DNA from: Siphlonurus alternatus
Lineage: Eukaryota; Arthropoda; Insecta; Ephemeroptera; Siphlonuridae
Reading direction: 5' to 3'
DNA length: 64,000 nt
Assembly (NCBI GenBank): GCA_949825025.1
Contig: OX463778.1
Span: 38,703,194 to 38,767,193, forward strand
In this document: positions 53,514 through 64,000 of the stretch, one piece after another
Layout of the letters: each line of letters starts with the position of its first letter
How positions within the stretch are numbered: the stretch's first letter is position 1
The notes under the pieces: generated by a model
The model's input: only the letters and a program-made list of their open reading frames with translations
Told to the model about the DNA's origin: nothing
The model's database searches: none
Program-made: the position numbers and the translations under genes

Positions 53514-54989
53514 TGTATTGTTGACATTCAGAAAGAATCATGCATGCAGATAAATAAAATAGTTACGGTAAATGTGATTTTATATCCAGTAATAAATAAG
53601 TCAATAAATGAGGCAATAATAATGTTTGCCAAATATCTCAATGGTTGGCGTACAGCCTCGTTATTTTACACCGGTAAACCAATGTCGTCTGGTGCTCACA
53701 AATCAGATAAATTTATTAATTTATTCTAAATGTTCATGCTGCCTCATAAAAGTAATTAACTCAGTGTATTTTTTAAATGAGTATTTAATGATAAAGAGTT
53801 TTTGTATTTGCAAACACGATTAAATTTAATGATAAAATAAATAATTGTTTGTTCTATTTATAAATATAAAGTGCTTCTATATATTATTGCATACATTAGA
53901 GATGCAAATAAAGTTAATTACTCTCATAATTTTATTCATTAAATTACTGTGATGATGTACAAATAATAACTTTTAAGTTGTGGATTTTCCATGGCCATCA
54001 ATTACCTCATTACATTAATTCACTTTTTTTGTGTGTGGATATTTTTACATTACACTGTGGCTCATCATGAGCAGTAATTTCTGAAAACTAAATTACTGAA
54101 AAGCTTAATGAGAAAATTTTTGTTTTCTTATAAGTACTTTTTTTTCTGGATTATATCATGTAGCTAAACAAAGGAAGGTACATAATGAGCTAGCTAATTT
54201 TTACCGACATCATTTCTGACAAGTCATTTCTGCAAAAAAGCCATTGTATCGAGCTTTAATTATTATGTATTGAATTTTTTTACTTGCTCTTGTATGATTA
54301 AAATATTATTTTTATATTTCTTTAATGTTTGGTCTATAAATTTTTTGTCAAGTATTTACATTAACGATCATTATAATAATAACAAAATTGCCTTATAGCA
54401 AATACACCGTCTATATACGTTAGAAAACTAATTAGATTCTGTTTTTATTTTGCATGGGTTCAATATTTTCAAGGTTTTATATATATTATAGCATGTGATT
54501 TAATAGGTATATCATTGCTTATTTCCATGAATGTAATTAAATTAAAAACATACACAAATATTGTGAATTTTTGTGACCACGCGCGGATCGTGAGAGACCC
54601 TTTGCAGTGAATTATTTGACCGATGTATTCTTGATTGTTATATAGAATATATAGATGATTGCAATTCAGTGAAAAATTGGTCACGTTTCACAGATTTTTA
54701 GAGTTGTCTAATTAGTGATAAATATGACATAAATTACAAACAGTTTCATATATTTTGACAATGATCGTATGCTTGTTATATTTTTTAATGAAAATGTGTT
54801 TCATGCATGCTGGAGCGATGAATGCTATAAAAAAATACATTTTTTTTTTCAAACAATGTGGTTTGTTTAATTCAACGTATTCACCATTATATATATAAAA
54901 TAAAACGGTGGCGAAAGCTATGTAGAAAAATATATTGCCTAAAAACATGTGCGATAAAGTGCATCGAAAATTATTCAACTCTTCAAAAG

Positions 54990-55156
<167 letters not shown>

Positions 55157-55769
55157 CGGCTTATATAGCGAGGGTAAGGCAAAAATGCATTTTCTTACCC
55201 CTGACCAGAATGATCAATAGTGTTACAATATATTATACATTTTATATCTGTATAGTACATATTTTTTCAAGATGATTTGATTAATTTGTTTATTTTCCCT
55301 CTAACTTTATTACAGTTTAAAAAAGTTGCTCTATATTATAATTTCTAAAAAAAATCATTAATTTTCAAGTTACCTTTTTTTAAAAGACTACGACTCCTGC
55401 ATGCTGAATATTACTTTGAAAGAGACAAGATTAAAAAAGAAAAGTACTGTCATTGAATATTTAAGAAAAAAACGATTACTATTTGATGGTCAGGTAACAC
55501 TTTATTATATCATTGCTATAAAGCTGTCTTTTTTTATATTTTATTCTTTCTCTTTTCATTTTCTTTCTTCTTTTTTTATTTTATTTCTAGTAGACATGAA
55601 GTATAAAGAACATTTTGCAGTGGCATTCATATCAAGGGTTTTTCACGTGTATAATATGTATAGATATATACCATATACATATATATATGGTCCATAGCTC
55701 TTGTATTTAGAAGCTATATTGTTGCTGCTTATATAGACGAGATATAGTCTGTCTCATCTCTTCACTGCT

Positions 55770-55929
55770 TAGTCGTGTGCCCGACTGACATCTCGTCCTG
55801 CTGGTACTACAATGTTATGAGATCCACATAACCAGACTGACCAACAGATGCTGCCCCCCTCTCTATTGATCCCCCCCCCCACTTCCATACACACTACTGT
55901 GCAAACCCGATCGCTCCTACTCGACCACC
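55770..55929. other. GC-richer flank of assembly gap
   Basis: C-rich sequence (a C10 run near 55871) leads into the N block. The sequence may belong to an island cut by the gap. Frames reading into the Ns are meaningless. Confidence 0.4.
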
Positions 55930-56129
55930 NNNNNNNNNNNNNNNNNNNNNNNNNNNNNNNNNNNNNNNNNNNNNNNNNNNNNNNNNNNNNNNNNNNNNNN
56001 NNNNNNNNNNNNNNNNNNNNNNNNNNNNNNNNNNNNNNNNNNNNNNNNNNNNNNNNNNNNNNNNNNNNNNNNNNNNNNNNNNNNNNNNNNNNNNNNNNNN
56101 NNNNNNNNNNNNNNNNNNNNNNNNNNNNN
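55930..56129. other. Assembly gap, 200 N
   Basis: Exactly 200 undetermined bases, probably a fixed-size placeholder, so the true length is unknown. Confidence 0.99.
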
Positions 56130-57933
56130 AAAGGGCAACTGTTGCTAAACATATATTGAGTACAAATTACAAAGGTTTCATAATATAATCAACTATGATA
56201 AAAATTCTTTAACATAATATTGTAAAAGAATAACATATTTGTTTAAAAAGACAACTCCTCTTTTTTTTACAATGATAATTTTTCTTTTGTTTATATCCCC
56301 CAGGGAAATGAAGTTGCATGATTATAAATAATTAGATATTATTTTCTGTGAAATTTTAAATTATTATACCATTTTTAAAATGATTATTAAAAAGCGTATC
56401 CAAAGAAATTTACTTAATGGGGATTCACATCATAGTTATCTGATTTTTATGATATATTTATTAAAAACAAAATAGAAGATATTTTTGCCATGCAGTAACC
56501 GCGAGCTATATATATACCAATTAAATTAAATAATTTGTTTATCATCAGACCATTGGAAGTTTAATGTTTTATTTAAAAATAGGAATTATTAAAAAAATGG
56601 CACACGTTTTTATTATTTTGTTTGAACAATCTGATCATGTACAAATTTATAATTGATATTATACTGACTGTTGTAAGTTAATTCTTCACTTTATGTCCTT
56701 GATGATTGCTATATACATAGGTAGACGTATATTTGCCCTTCGTCTCTTACACAATATACAATAATAATTATAAAATTTTGATTGCCGTACACGTGTTACA
56801 ATAATTTTCTAATATAAGTTCAAGTACGAAATGTATGAATATTATAATATTTCATAAAATATACATAATATTTTTGAATTTATATAATAAATTTTATCTC
56901 ACATAGTTATAGAGACATATATTTAAGGTGTGAAACAATAATACTATTTTGTGTTACATTTATATCAAGTTACCTCGACACCCGAGGTCATATTCAAATA
57001 TCACCGCTTTTTTATAGAAGCTCGGTACTATACATTATATATGTATATATAACACATAAGAAAGAGACAAAAAAAACTGTCTCAGAAAATATACAAAGCA
57101 AAAGTAGACTTGTGAAGGCGATAAGAATGAAGCTGCGCCGCGCGTAGACATCAGACACATTCACCAAGTTTGATCCATGAAGATAACAGCTTCTCAAGAG
57201 ATTGGCCTCAGTAGCTAAGCAGACGACGTATTGTTAAATATCATGGTCTAGACTTTACAGCTATCAAGTACAAAATTTTATTTCAACTAAATATCTAGTC
57301 AAATAAATGTCTAATAATATTCAAATGTCTATTATTATAATAAATATTTTTTTTATTTAAATGTTAAGCTTACGTCAAAGTGTTTTGCATTGAAAGATAT
57401 TAGATTATATCTGCATATTATAAGACATGGTAATATTCTACCTTATTCTTACTTGAATAACTTGACAGTATGTCAGTAAAAAAACTATTTTCTAATAAAA
57501 TTTATCCATTTTATCTGATAATATAAAAAAAAATATTATAATAAAATTTGATTAAAGTTTATTTATTATTATTACCCAGCTTAATATACAATGTTAAAGT
57601 ATTGGAAAAAAAAATCAACGCCTCCGCATTTTAACGCTTACAGCCACTCCTGTTTGTATTATCTGCTATAAGGTATTTAAGCACTTTATATTATAGAAGT
57701 AAGGAAGCTAATAATGTCATTGAAAACAACATCGTTAGCTCGAGTTTATATACATGCCTGTTATACATTTAATATTTTAGACATTGTGTTCTCTGCGTTA
57801 TTTTTGTTAAAAGTGAGTCAATTTTACACTTCATATCATTATACTTAATTTGACTTTCATGTATTATATATACTTATGATATTTTGTAAGATCTTTTGGT
57901 GCATTTTTTTTTTAATTCAAACACTTTGCTTGT

Positions 57934-58249
57934 AATGGAGTATCGACCTAATTTTATTGCAGAAATGGATAGAGGGTGAAAAGTTATGCTACCCTGATAT
58001 TTTCCAGATTTTTTAGAGCCCGGGAAGTATTTTTAAAAAATTATTGAAAGTCCTTTTTGTGACGCCACACGGCGGCAAGTCCTATCTTTTTCTTAAGGAA
58101 CGGCGTCTTGTGACGCCACAAAAAGAATTTTCAATAATTTTTTAAAAATACTTCCCTGGCTCTAAAAAATCTGAAAAAAATCAGGGTAGCATAACTTTGC
58201 ACCCACTATCCATTTCTGAAATAAAAAAAAATGAGGTCGATACTCCATT
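57934..58249 (+). mobile_element. Fold-back MITE, copy B
   Basis: A 316-bp near-palindrome with ends AATGGAGTATCGACCT, arms as in copies A and C, and a central loop with TCCTATCTTTTTCTTAAGG. The two arms are about 140 bp each and could form a long hairpin if transcribed. Confidence 0.8.
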
Positions 58250-58536
58250 CAAGACATTTTTAATAGTTTTAAATGCTTCTATAATATTTTTTTTTAATAT
58301 ATTTGAAAGTTTTTTTAGTTTTGCTGCCAACATTTTGAATGGTGAATAGACGAAATTGTTGTGACCAATTTAGCCAAAAGCAGAGAGGGTGTGACAAGTT
58401 CCGTTTTTTATGTATAAGACTGTATATACACCTCGCGACAGTGCAAACGTTACTCCTGCCTGATTTGCTGGATATGAACTTATCAGTCACAAAGAGATGC
58501 AGATTTGTAATTTTTAACGAAGTAATGAAAACACTC

Positions 58537-58884
58537 AATAGAGTATCAACCTCAATTTTTTTATTGCAGAAATGGATACAGGGTGCAAAGTTATGCTACC
58601 CTGATTTTTTTCAGATTTTTTTGAGATTTTTTTTTTTTTTTTTTTTTTATTTTTTTTTTTTTAACAAATATTGAAAGTCCTTTTCATGACGTCACGAGAC
58701 GCCGCTCCTTAAGAAAAAGATAGGACTTGCCGCCTCGTGACGTCACAAAAAGGACATTCAATAATTTTTTAAAAATAGTTCCCGGTCACAAAAAAATCTG
58801 AAAACAATCAGGGAAGCATAGCTTTGCACCCTCTATCCATTTCTGCAGTAAAAAAAAAAAAAAAAATGAGGTCGATACTCCATT
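58537..58884 (-). mobile_element. Fold-back MITE, copy C
   Basis: A 348-bp near-palindrome with the same ends as copy B. The central loop is the reverse complement of that in copy B, so the two copies, only about 290 bp apart, are in opposite orientation. The left arm has an expanded T tract (about 58627-58664) that accounts for the extra length. Confidence 0.8.
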
Positions 58885-59877
58885 CTAAAAAAGTTTAATA
58901 TTAACAAGCTTTATAGTTTTGATAGTATACAATGATATTATAATATATAATAGGCAGAACATTACCCATCCAATTAATGTATATTAATCAATAATCACAT
59001 TTCCTAATGATAGAGTTTAAAAAATATTGATAATTTATTATTTAATACCGAGTTGCGAGTGCAATGGTGCTTACAATAGAAGAAAATAAAATACTGCAAC
59101 AAAAAAGATTATGCGGAAGACATTTTTTAACCTGTAGTTTATTAAGTAAGAAACATATAGCGTTATATAGCACATGTATAAATTTCTTTAAAATATATTG
59201 ATGGAATGTTGTGTTATGTATTTGCTATACGAAAAAGTAGAAGCTGGCAAAGTTAAAGTACGTACAATAATTGCTTCTTATTATAGACAGCTTTTTCTGT
59301 TCACAAATAACAGACTGCGGCATTTCGGCATTTGCTAAGAAGAAATATAGAAATTTTTATTTCTTAATACTCCAATTTTAAAGATGTTTATATAATAATA
59401 TCATAACTTTATATAAATTGTAAAATAGATAACGTGATTCCATAATATATATAATTCAGGAAAAAAATACACTTTCCATGGTTATAAAATAGAATTTAAT
59501 CTTTAAATTGACTATAAAATATTATGAAATTGTAACATTTTTTACATGATTTTATCAAACATTCTATTAAAAAAAAACTAATTATATATTATATAAACTT
59601 AATATTTTTTTAACATAAAACTATAAAATTATTATTGTATTAATAAATTTTCTTTTTTAGATATTTTATAATAAGCTATATCAGGTTAAAAGAAGCATGA
59701 AAATTTTATAGCTTATTTATGAAGACATCACTTTGAAATTATTATTATACCATCAGAGTATATTTATAAAAAAAAAAATGAAAGTAATTGAAGCGTTTGC
59801 TGGCTATTAACTTCATGCAAGACTTGGACTAATTGGAAGTCCAGAGAACATCCGTATCAATGATACGCTTCAATCTA

Positions 59878-59880
<3 letters not shown>

Positions 59881-59919
<39 letters not shown>
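59881..59919. repeat. (CT)n microsatellite
   Basis: About 19 CT units. Confidence 0.97.
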
Positions 59920-59922
<3 letters not shown>

Positions 59923-60944
59923 ATATACATATATTGCTACTGCATGAACTTCTTTATTACATAGAGTATAACTTGAAATGAAGCAATTAAATTAAAAATA
60001 ATATTACTATAAATGAAAAAAAAAAAAGTAGAGTAGTCTTAGCAATTTTTATAGAACTAGATATAAAATAAAAATAAGAACAAAAATATTTTATTATTTT
60101 TATTTTTTCTTATATAATTCTAAATATTTTTCTTCTTTTACTTTCATTTAAATACTTAAATATTTTGTATCTCAATTATAGTAAAATGTAGTTATAAAAA
60201 AAGTGATTTGTTGTTATAATAATTATTTCCAATTTTTTATTTTAGCACAATATTTAGATTAAAAAAGTCGTATATAATATGAAACATTAAAAAATACTCC
60301 AAATTTTTTACTTGGAGCATATTAATCACAATCTCAACTTTAGTTAAAATGTTATTAACATATTAAGAAATAAAATAATTTAAATAAACCAAGACTTTTT
60401 GTAAAATTATTTATGTTTATAATTAGGAGTATTATAATAGCTTATGTATATAAAATATATATTTTCTTTAATTCTTAAAATAATTTTATGTGACATTGCG
60501 TTCTCTAAAAAAAAAAAAAAGTATACATTAATTTTTGTTATATCATGCTTCTATTGTATACTTTCGTATATAATTTTTTTCTCCTTTTCCAATAAAGTAA
60601 GTTTCAATTACACAGTTTTTACTATAAATAAATTGTGTATTCCTTATAAATACTTCTATACTTCGAATTTTATTTTATACCGTAAAATTATAACTTATTA
60701 ACAATAAAACAAACGGAATAATTTTTTTCCATGTTAACTTCTATAAAATAACTTATTTTTATTATATAAATATACTTTATGCCCTCAAATGACTACTATA
60801 AAGTCTCATAACAATGCGGAATTTGTCATTCTTTCTTTTATCTAGTCGCATCACGTCTAAACTTTGGTACATTCTATGTCGTACAGATAACAAAGAAAAA
60901 TAATAGCATTACATTAAGGCACATTAACCATGAAAAACCATGGT

Positions 60945-61560
60945 AAAATAGCCCTAATAGCGCTATTCTTTTTTTGGAAGAATCAATATTTATTTTGCCA
61001 TTTAACTCACGAGAGGAAAATACGTAATATCGTAATATCTTTGAACTACATTACTAAAATTAGAAGGCCTATTATTACGATTTTATATATATTTTCCTTG
61101 ATGTATTATAGATTGTCGCATCATGGTGTACATTATAGTAATGTTGATATGTAAATTTTGTATTTTCGAGTTGTTGTTTTTGCCCTGATTTTATTTAATT
61201 TTTATCATGACGTGAGTTATGTTGTTTTGTATAAAACCAGCTGTTCGAAGAATGAAATTAAAAATATTAAGAAATAGCAAGATCAAATATTCTTAAACAG
61301 TAAACAGAATTGATTCATCAACTATAGTATACTTTACCTGTAGAAATATGAATTGCAATTTGAATCAGTCTAGAAAAATAATTTTCTTGGATAAAGCACA
61401 TTATATCTTGAAATTACATAATAAAATAGGCCTAATAATATTGATTTTTATATACTTTGTAACATATTTTATTATACCTGTAGAATGCTTCGATTGCAAT
61501 TTAACTCACGCCGCGGTGGTATTATAAACTTAGCTGTCGGCGGCGTTGAGTTTTAAGATT
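60945..61560. repeat. Degenerate dispersed direct repeats
   Basis: Recurring blocks: AATAG(G/C)CCTAATA (60949, 61430), a related AGGCCTATTATTACGAT (61064), and TTGC(C/A)ATTTAACTCACG-like sequence (60997, 61350, 61491). Unit about 100-140 bp, strongly diverged. A stretch near 61207 (ATGACGTGAGTTATGTTGTT) resembles the 3' UTR of the LINE fragment near 44262, so part of this may be an old LINE tail. Confidence 0.4.
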
Positions 61561-62196
61561 GAGACGCTTCTTTTGATTACACATTATTATCCATGTAATA
61601 CACCAAATTATCACACCATAAGAACCAAATTCTGTGACTCCAAACCTATATTTATCCTTAAGATTATAGCGCTAGATTAGACATTATTCACACCAATTGT
61701 AGTAATTAATCAGGAGCGTGTAAGAAACTTGCAATCATTTTAATATTATTATCATATATATGCAAATACTTTTATCCTAAAGGTAATTTTAATGCTTCTA
61801 TTAAATATATATTAAAGGTTCGATACCCTTTCTATATAACAAAAATATGTTATTCAAGTTGAAATTTTATATTTTATTTTAGAGGGTAAAGGACTCTAGT
61901 ATTATATATAACTATAATTTAAAACATTATTATGTTATAACAATCTCAATCCTATATATATTATATAAAAAATAGCCGAAAATTTTAATTCTCTAAGAAA
62001 TAATTTCTCTTCTTTTGAGTTACGTAAGCACAACAAGGCTAAATTATAAAATTATCAAAATTTAGCCGAATATTTTTCTAGAGCAGCTTGTTTAATAAAA
62101 TCGACATCCAGTCAAAAAATTGGTTGCTATATTATTAGGAAGGTACATACCTATAATATGTATAAAATAATATTTCATCTATTTACTTCACTTCAA

Positions 62197-62234
62197 ATGT
62201 AAAGCAAGATCCCTTTAGGGATCTTGATGTAAAG
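62197..62234. repeat. Palindrome between 8-bp direct repeats (transposon footprint?)
   Basis: ATGTAAAG, then the perfect palindrome CAAGATCCCTTTAGGGATCTTG (9-bp arms, TTTA loop), then ATGTAAAG again. An 8-bp duplication around residual inverted ends is what hAT- or P-type excision can leave. Confidence 0.5.
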
Positions 62235-62362
62235 TACATTGAAAACCTTGCTATATTTTTGTGTATATTATACTTCGGACAAAATTGCCAAAAGTGGGTT
62301 CATTTTTTGCAATTAATTGAATTTTTATTTGAATTATAATATAAAAATATTCATATGAAGTT

Positions 62363-63048
62363 AATAGACTACTTGCAAAACCCCATTTTTAGCAAAAAGT
62401 AAACAAAGAAAAGTGACCCCAGTTCATTGTTGTTTCTATTATGTGTATAAATTTTGCTTATACATTGGACCTTATGGGAAATTCACGATTTTCACACACA
62501 GATTTCAATATGTTACAAACCTACGATTCTAAATATAAAAATATCACCGGAATCTGCAGTTTTTGGCCATTTATAATGCTGAAATGCATATCAGAAGAAG
62601 TTTTCTTTACTTTAATATGGTAAATTTCATATGATAACAAATCAGCCAATTGCATAGGAGAAGATATGTAGCCAAGCATGCTCCAGATTATTGATTATTG
62701 CAACAGTTAAAATCAACAATCTAGAGTTTGCCTAGTTATACGTATCTTCCCCCATGCAATTGGCTGATTTTTGGTATCATATGAAATTTACCATATTTAA
62801 GTAAAGAAAACTTCTTCTGATATGTATTTCAGCATTATAAATGGCCAAAAACTGCAGATTTTGGTGATATTTTCATATTTAGAATCGTAGGTTAGTAACA
62901 TATTGAAATCTGTGTGTGAAAATCGTGAATTTCCCATAAGGTCCAATGTATAAGCAAAATTTATACACATAATAAAAACAACAATGAACTGGGGTCACTT
63001 TTCTTTGTTTACTTTTTGCTAAAAATGGGGTTTTGCAAGTCGTCTATT
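62363..63048. mobile_element. Long fold-back (hairpin) element
   Basis: The left arm (62363-62666) and right arm (62743-63048) are inverted copies, about 96% identical by eye (roughly 11 substitutions and one 2-base indel in about 304 bp), with a 76-bp loop. Ends are AATAGAC(T/G)ACTTGC. There is no coding capacity. No unambiguous target duplication was found. High arm identity implies a recent origin or continuing gene conversion. Confidence 0.8.
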
Positions 63049-63309
63049 CTAAACAATAATAATTTTTCCATCGAATATTTTATGACTTTTTTTATCTTTT
63101 AAATTTTTTCTCCATTGAAAATTTACAAAATAACATTTATTGTGTTCAACTAAAAAATGATAACAGATCAAACAGTTAAAAAAAAAATTATAAAAAAAGC
63201 TTATATATATAATATTATCTTATTTGAGAGTGAATGATAAAAATTGTGGGTGGAAAAAAAAAAGAGGGGGTGGGTGGAAGTATAGATATTATTGAGAGTA
63301 TTGGTGTGT

Positions 63310-63520
63310 ATGCATCTGCCGTTATTCAACATGTACCAGCAGATCAGCTTGCCGCCACACCCTGAATGTAGTAAACCCTGATCGCATTGACAGCAGCTGT
63401 GTCAACCATTACAGAGAGAGAGAGTAGCGGCGCGCACCCCCTGGAGTTACGTAACAACAGGTAACTCCCGCAGAGCCGTGAGGTGCACGCTATACCTTTG
63501 TCTTGATCCCATGAGAGACG
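63310..63520. promoter_or_regulatory. GC-rich island with proneural E-box
   Basis: GCAGCTGT (63393-63400, +) matches GCAGSTGK; a short GA run and a CpG-rich patch follow. No coding features. Confidence 0.35.
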
Positions 63521-64000
63521 GAAGTACTTCCAAAAATTTCAAAAAAGTAATACAATTAACATGTATGTCTTAATTTATAGCTATGTTTTGTTATTGACAA
63601 GTTGGTATGAAAATCCGCTTACCAACTGTCTCATATATAATATGTACGGTCACCGTAAGCTCCTTGTTTTGTACAAGGCCGACTTATTTTGTTGTTACAC
63701 GAACAAATTGCTTGACCGACATGCCGCTTACTGCCTGTTGTATTTTTATACTAATAATAACTATATATAGCTGCATTCACAGATGTCTCTTTTATTTTCT
63801 TTATTGTACCATGACCAATTGTTGTTTAATTTTTAACGACAATTTTTACTTCAGAGCTTGCGATGTCAATATGGCCATGACACGTTGTATATGTATTGCT
63901 ACAAATTCTTAGAACATTTTTTTTCTTTTTTTTTTTACATTTCATTTTTCTTTACAATTTATAAATAATAGAGTAAGAAAAATATGTAATGAAAGTTCGT

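Noticed and set aside
53068..53729. Frames of 157 and 109 codons on opposite strands
   Set aside because: Both are carried by the (GA)n run and contain no domain.
55769..56159. Frames reading through the assembly gap
   Set aside because: Mostly undetermined bases.
62441..62623. 60-codon frame
   Set aside because: Lies wholly in the left arm of the long hairpin element.

Overview
This is a eukaryotic, very AT-rich window (my rough impression is near three-quarters A+T) that is almost entirely non-coding. The only confident complete protein gene is an achaete-scute family bHLH proneural gene at 14633-15583 (+). The arthropod-type basic region and helix 1, the C-terminal acidic/aromatic achaete-scute tail, the intron-free coding region, the base composition and the dense dinucleotide, tetranucleotide and hairpin repeats point to an insect. 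An AT-rich parasitoid wasp (Hymenoptera) would fit, but that is inference.

Layout. 1-13950 is an upstream gene desert with scattered GC-richer islands of 100-300 bp, a Harbinger-like MITE (7680-7822) and a small inverted repeat centred on bHLH-O (HES-type) repressor-like sites (3639-3768). 13955-14632 holds the promoter-proximal GC island with a Hairy-type site, a TATA box and the 5' UTR. The coding exon is followed at once by a consensus splice donor. A strong acceptor with a perfect TACTAAC branch point lies 1.25 kb downstream, so the gene probably has a 3'-UTR intron and ends near 17030. 17040-43760 is desert with more islands, a 5S rRNA-derived SINE (about 19914-20336), an IR-bounded element (31691-32346), an unidentified open frame (39340-39543, -) and a 34-bp perfect palindrome. 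43765-45465 carries two broken non-LTR retrotransposon 3' fragments meeting tail to tail. 51162-58884 has three copies of one fold-back MITE family and a 200-N assembly gap (55930-56129). 60945-61560 has degenerate direct repeats. 62363-63048 is a near-perfect 686-bp fold-back element, and just before it a 22-bp palindrome sits between exact 8-bp direct repeats.

How it works together. Achaete-scute genes of flies sit in large non-coding landscapes of proneural-cluster and autoregulatory enhancers. The islands here carry more GCAGSTGK proneural E-boxes, GGCACGCG Hairy-type sites and CACGTG palindromes than base composition alone would suggest, so they are reasonable enhancer candidates. None is proven by sequence alone. 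The remaining content is transposon debris and microsatellites. No new multi-gene system is visible; the most novel items are the young long hairpin, the fold-back family, the 5S SINE and the 3'-UTR intron architecture.
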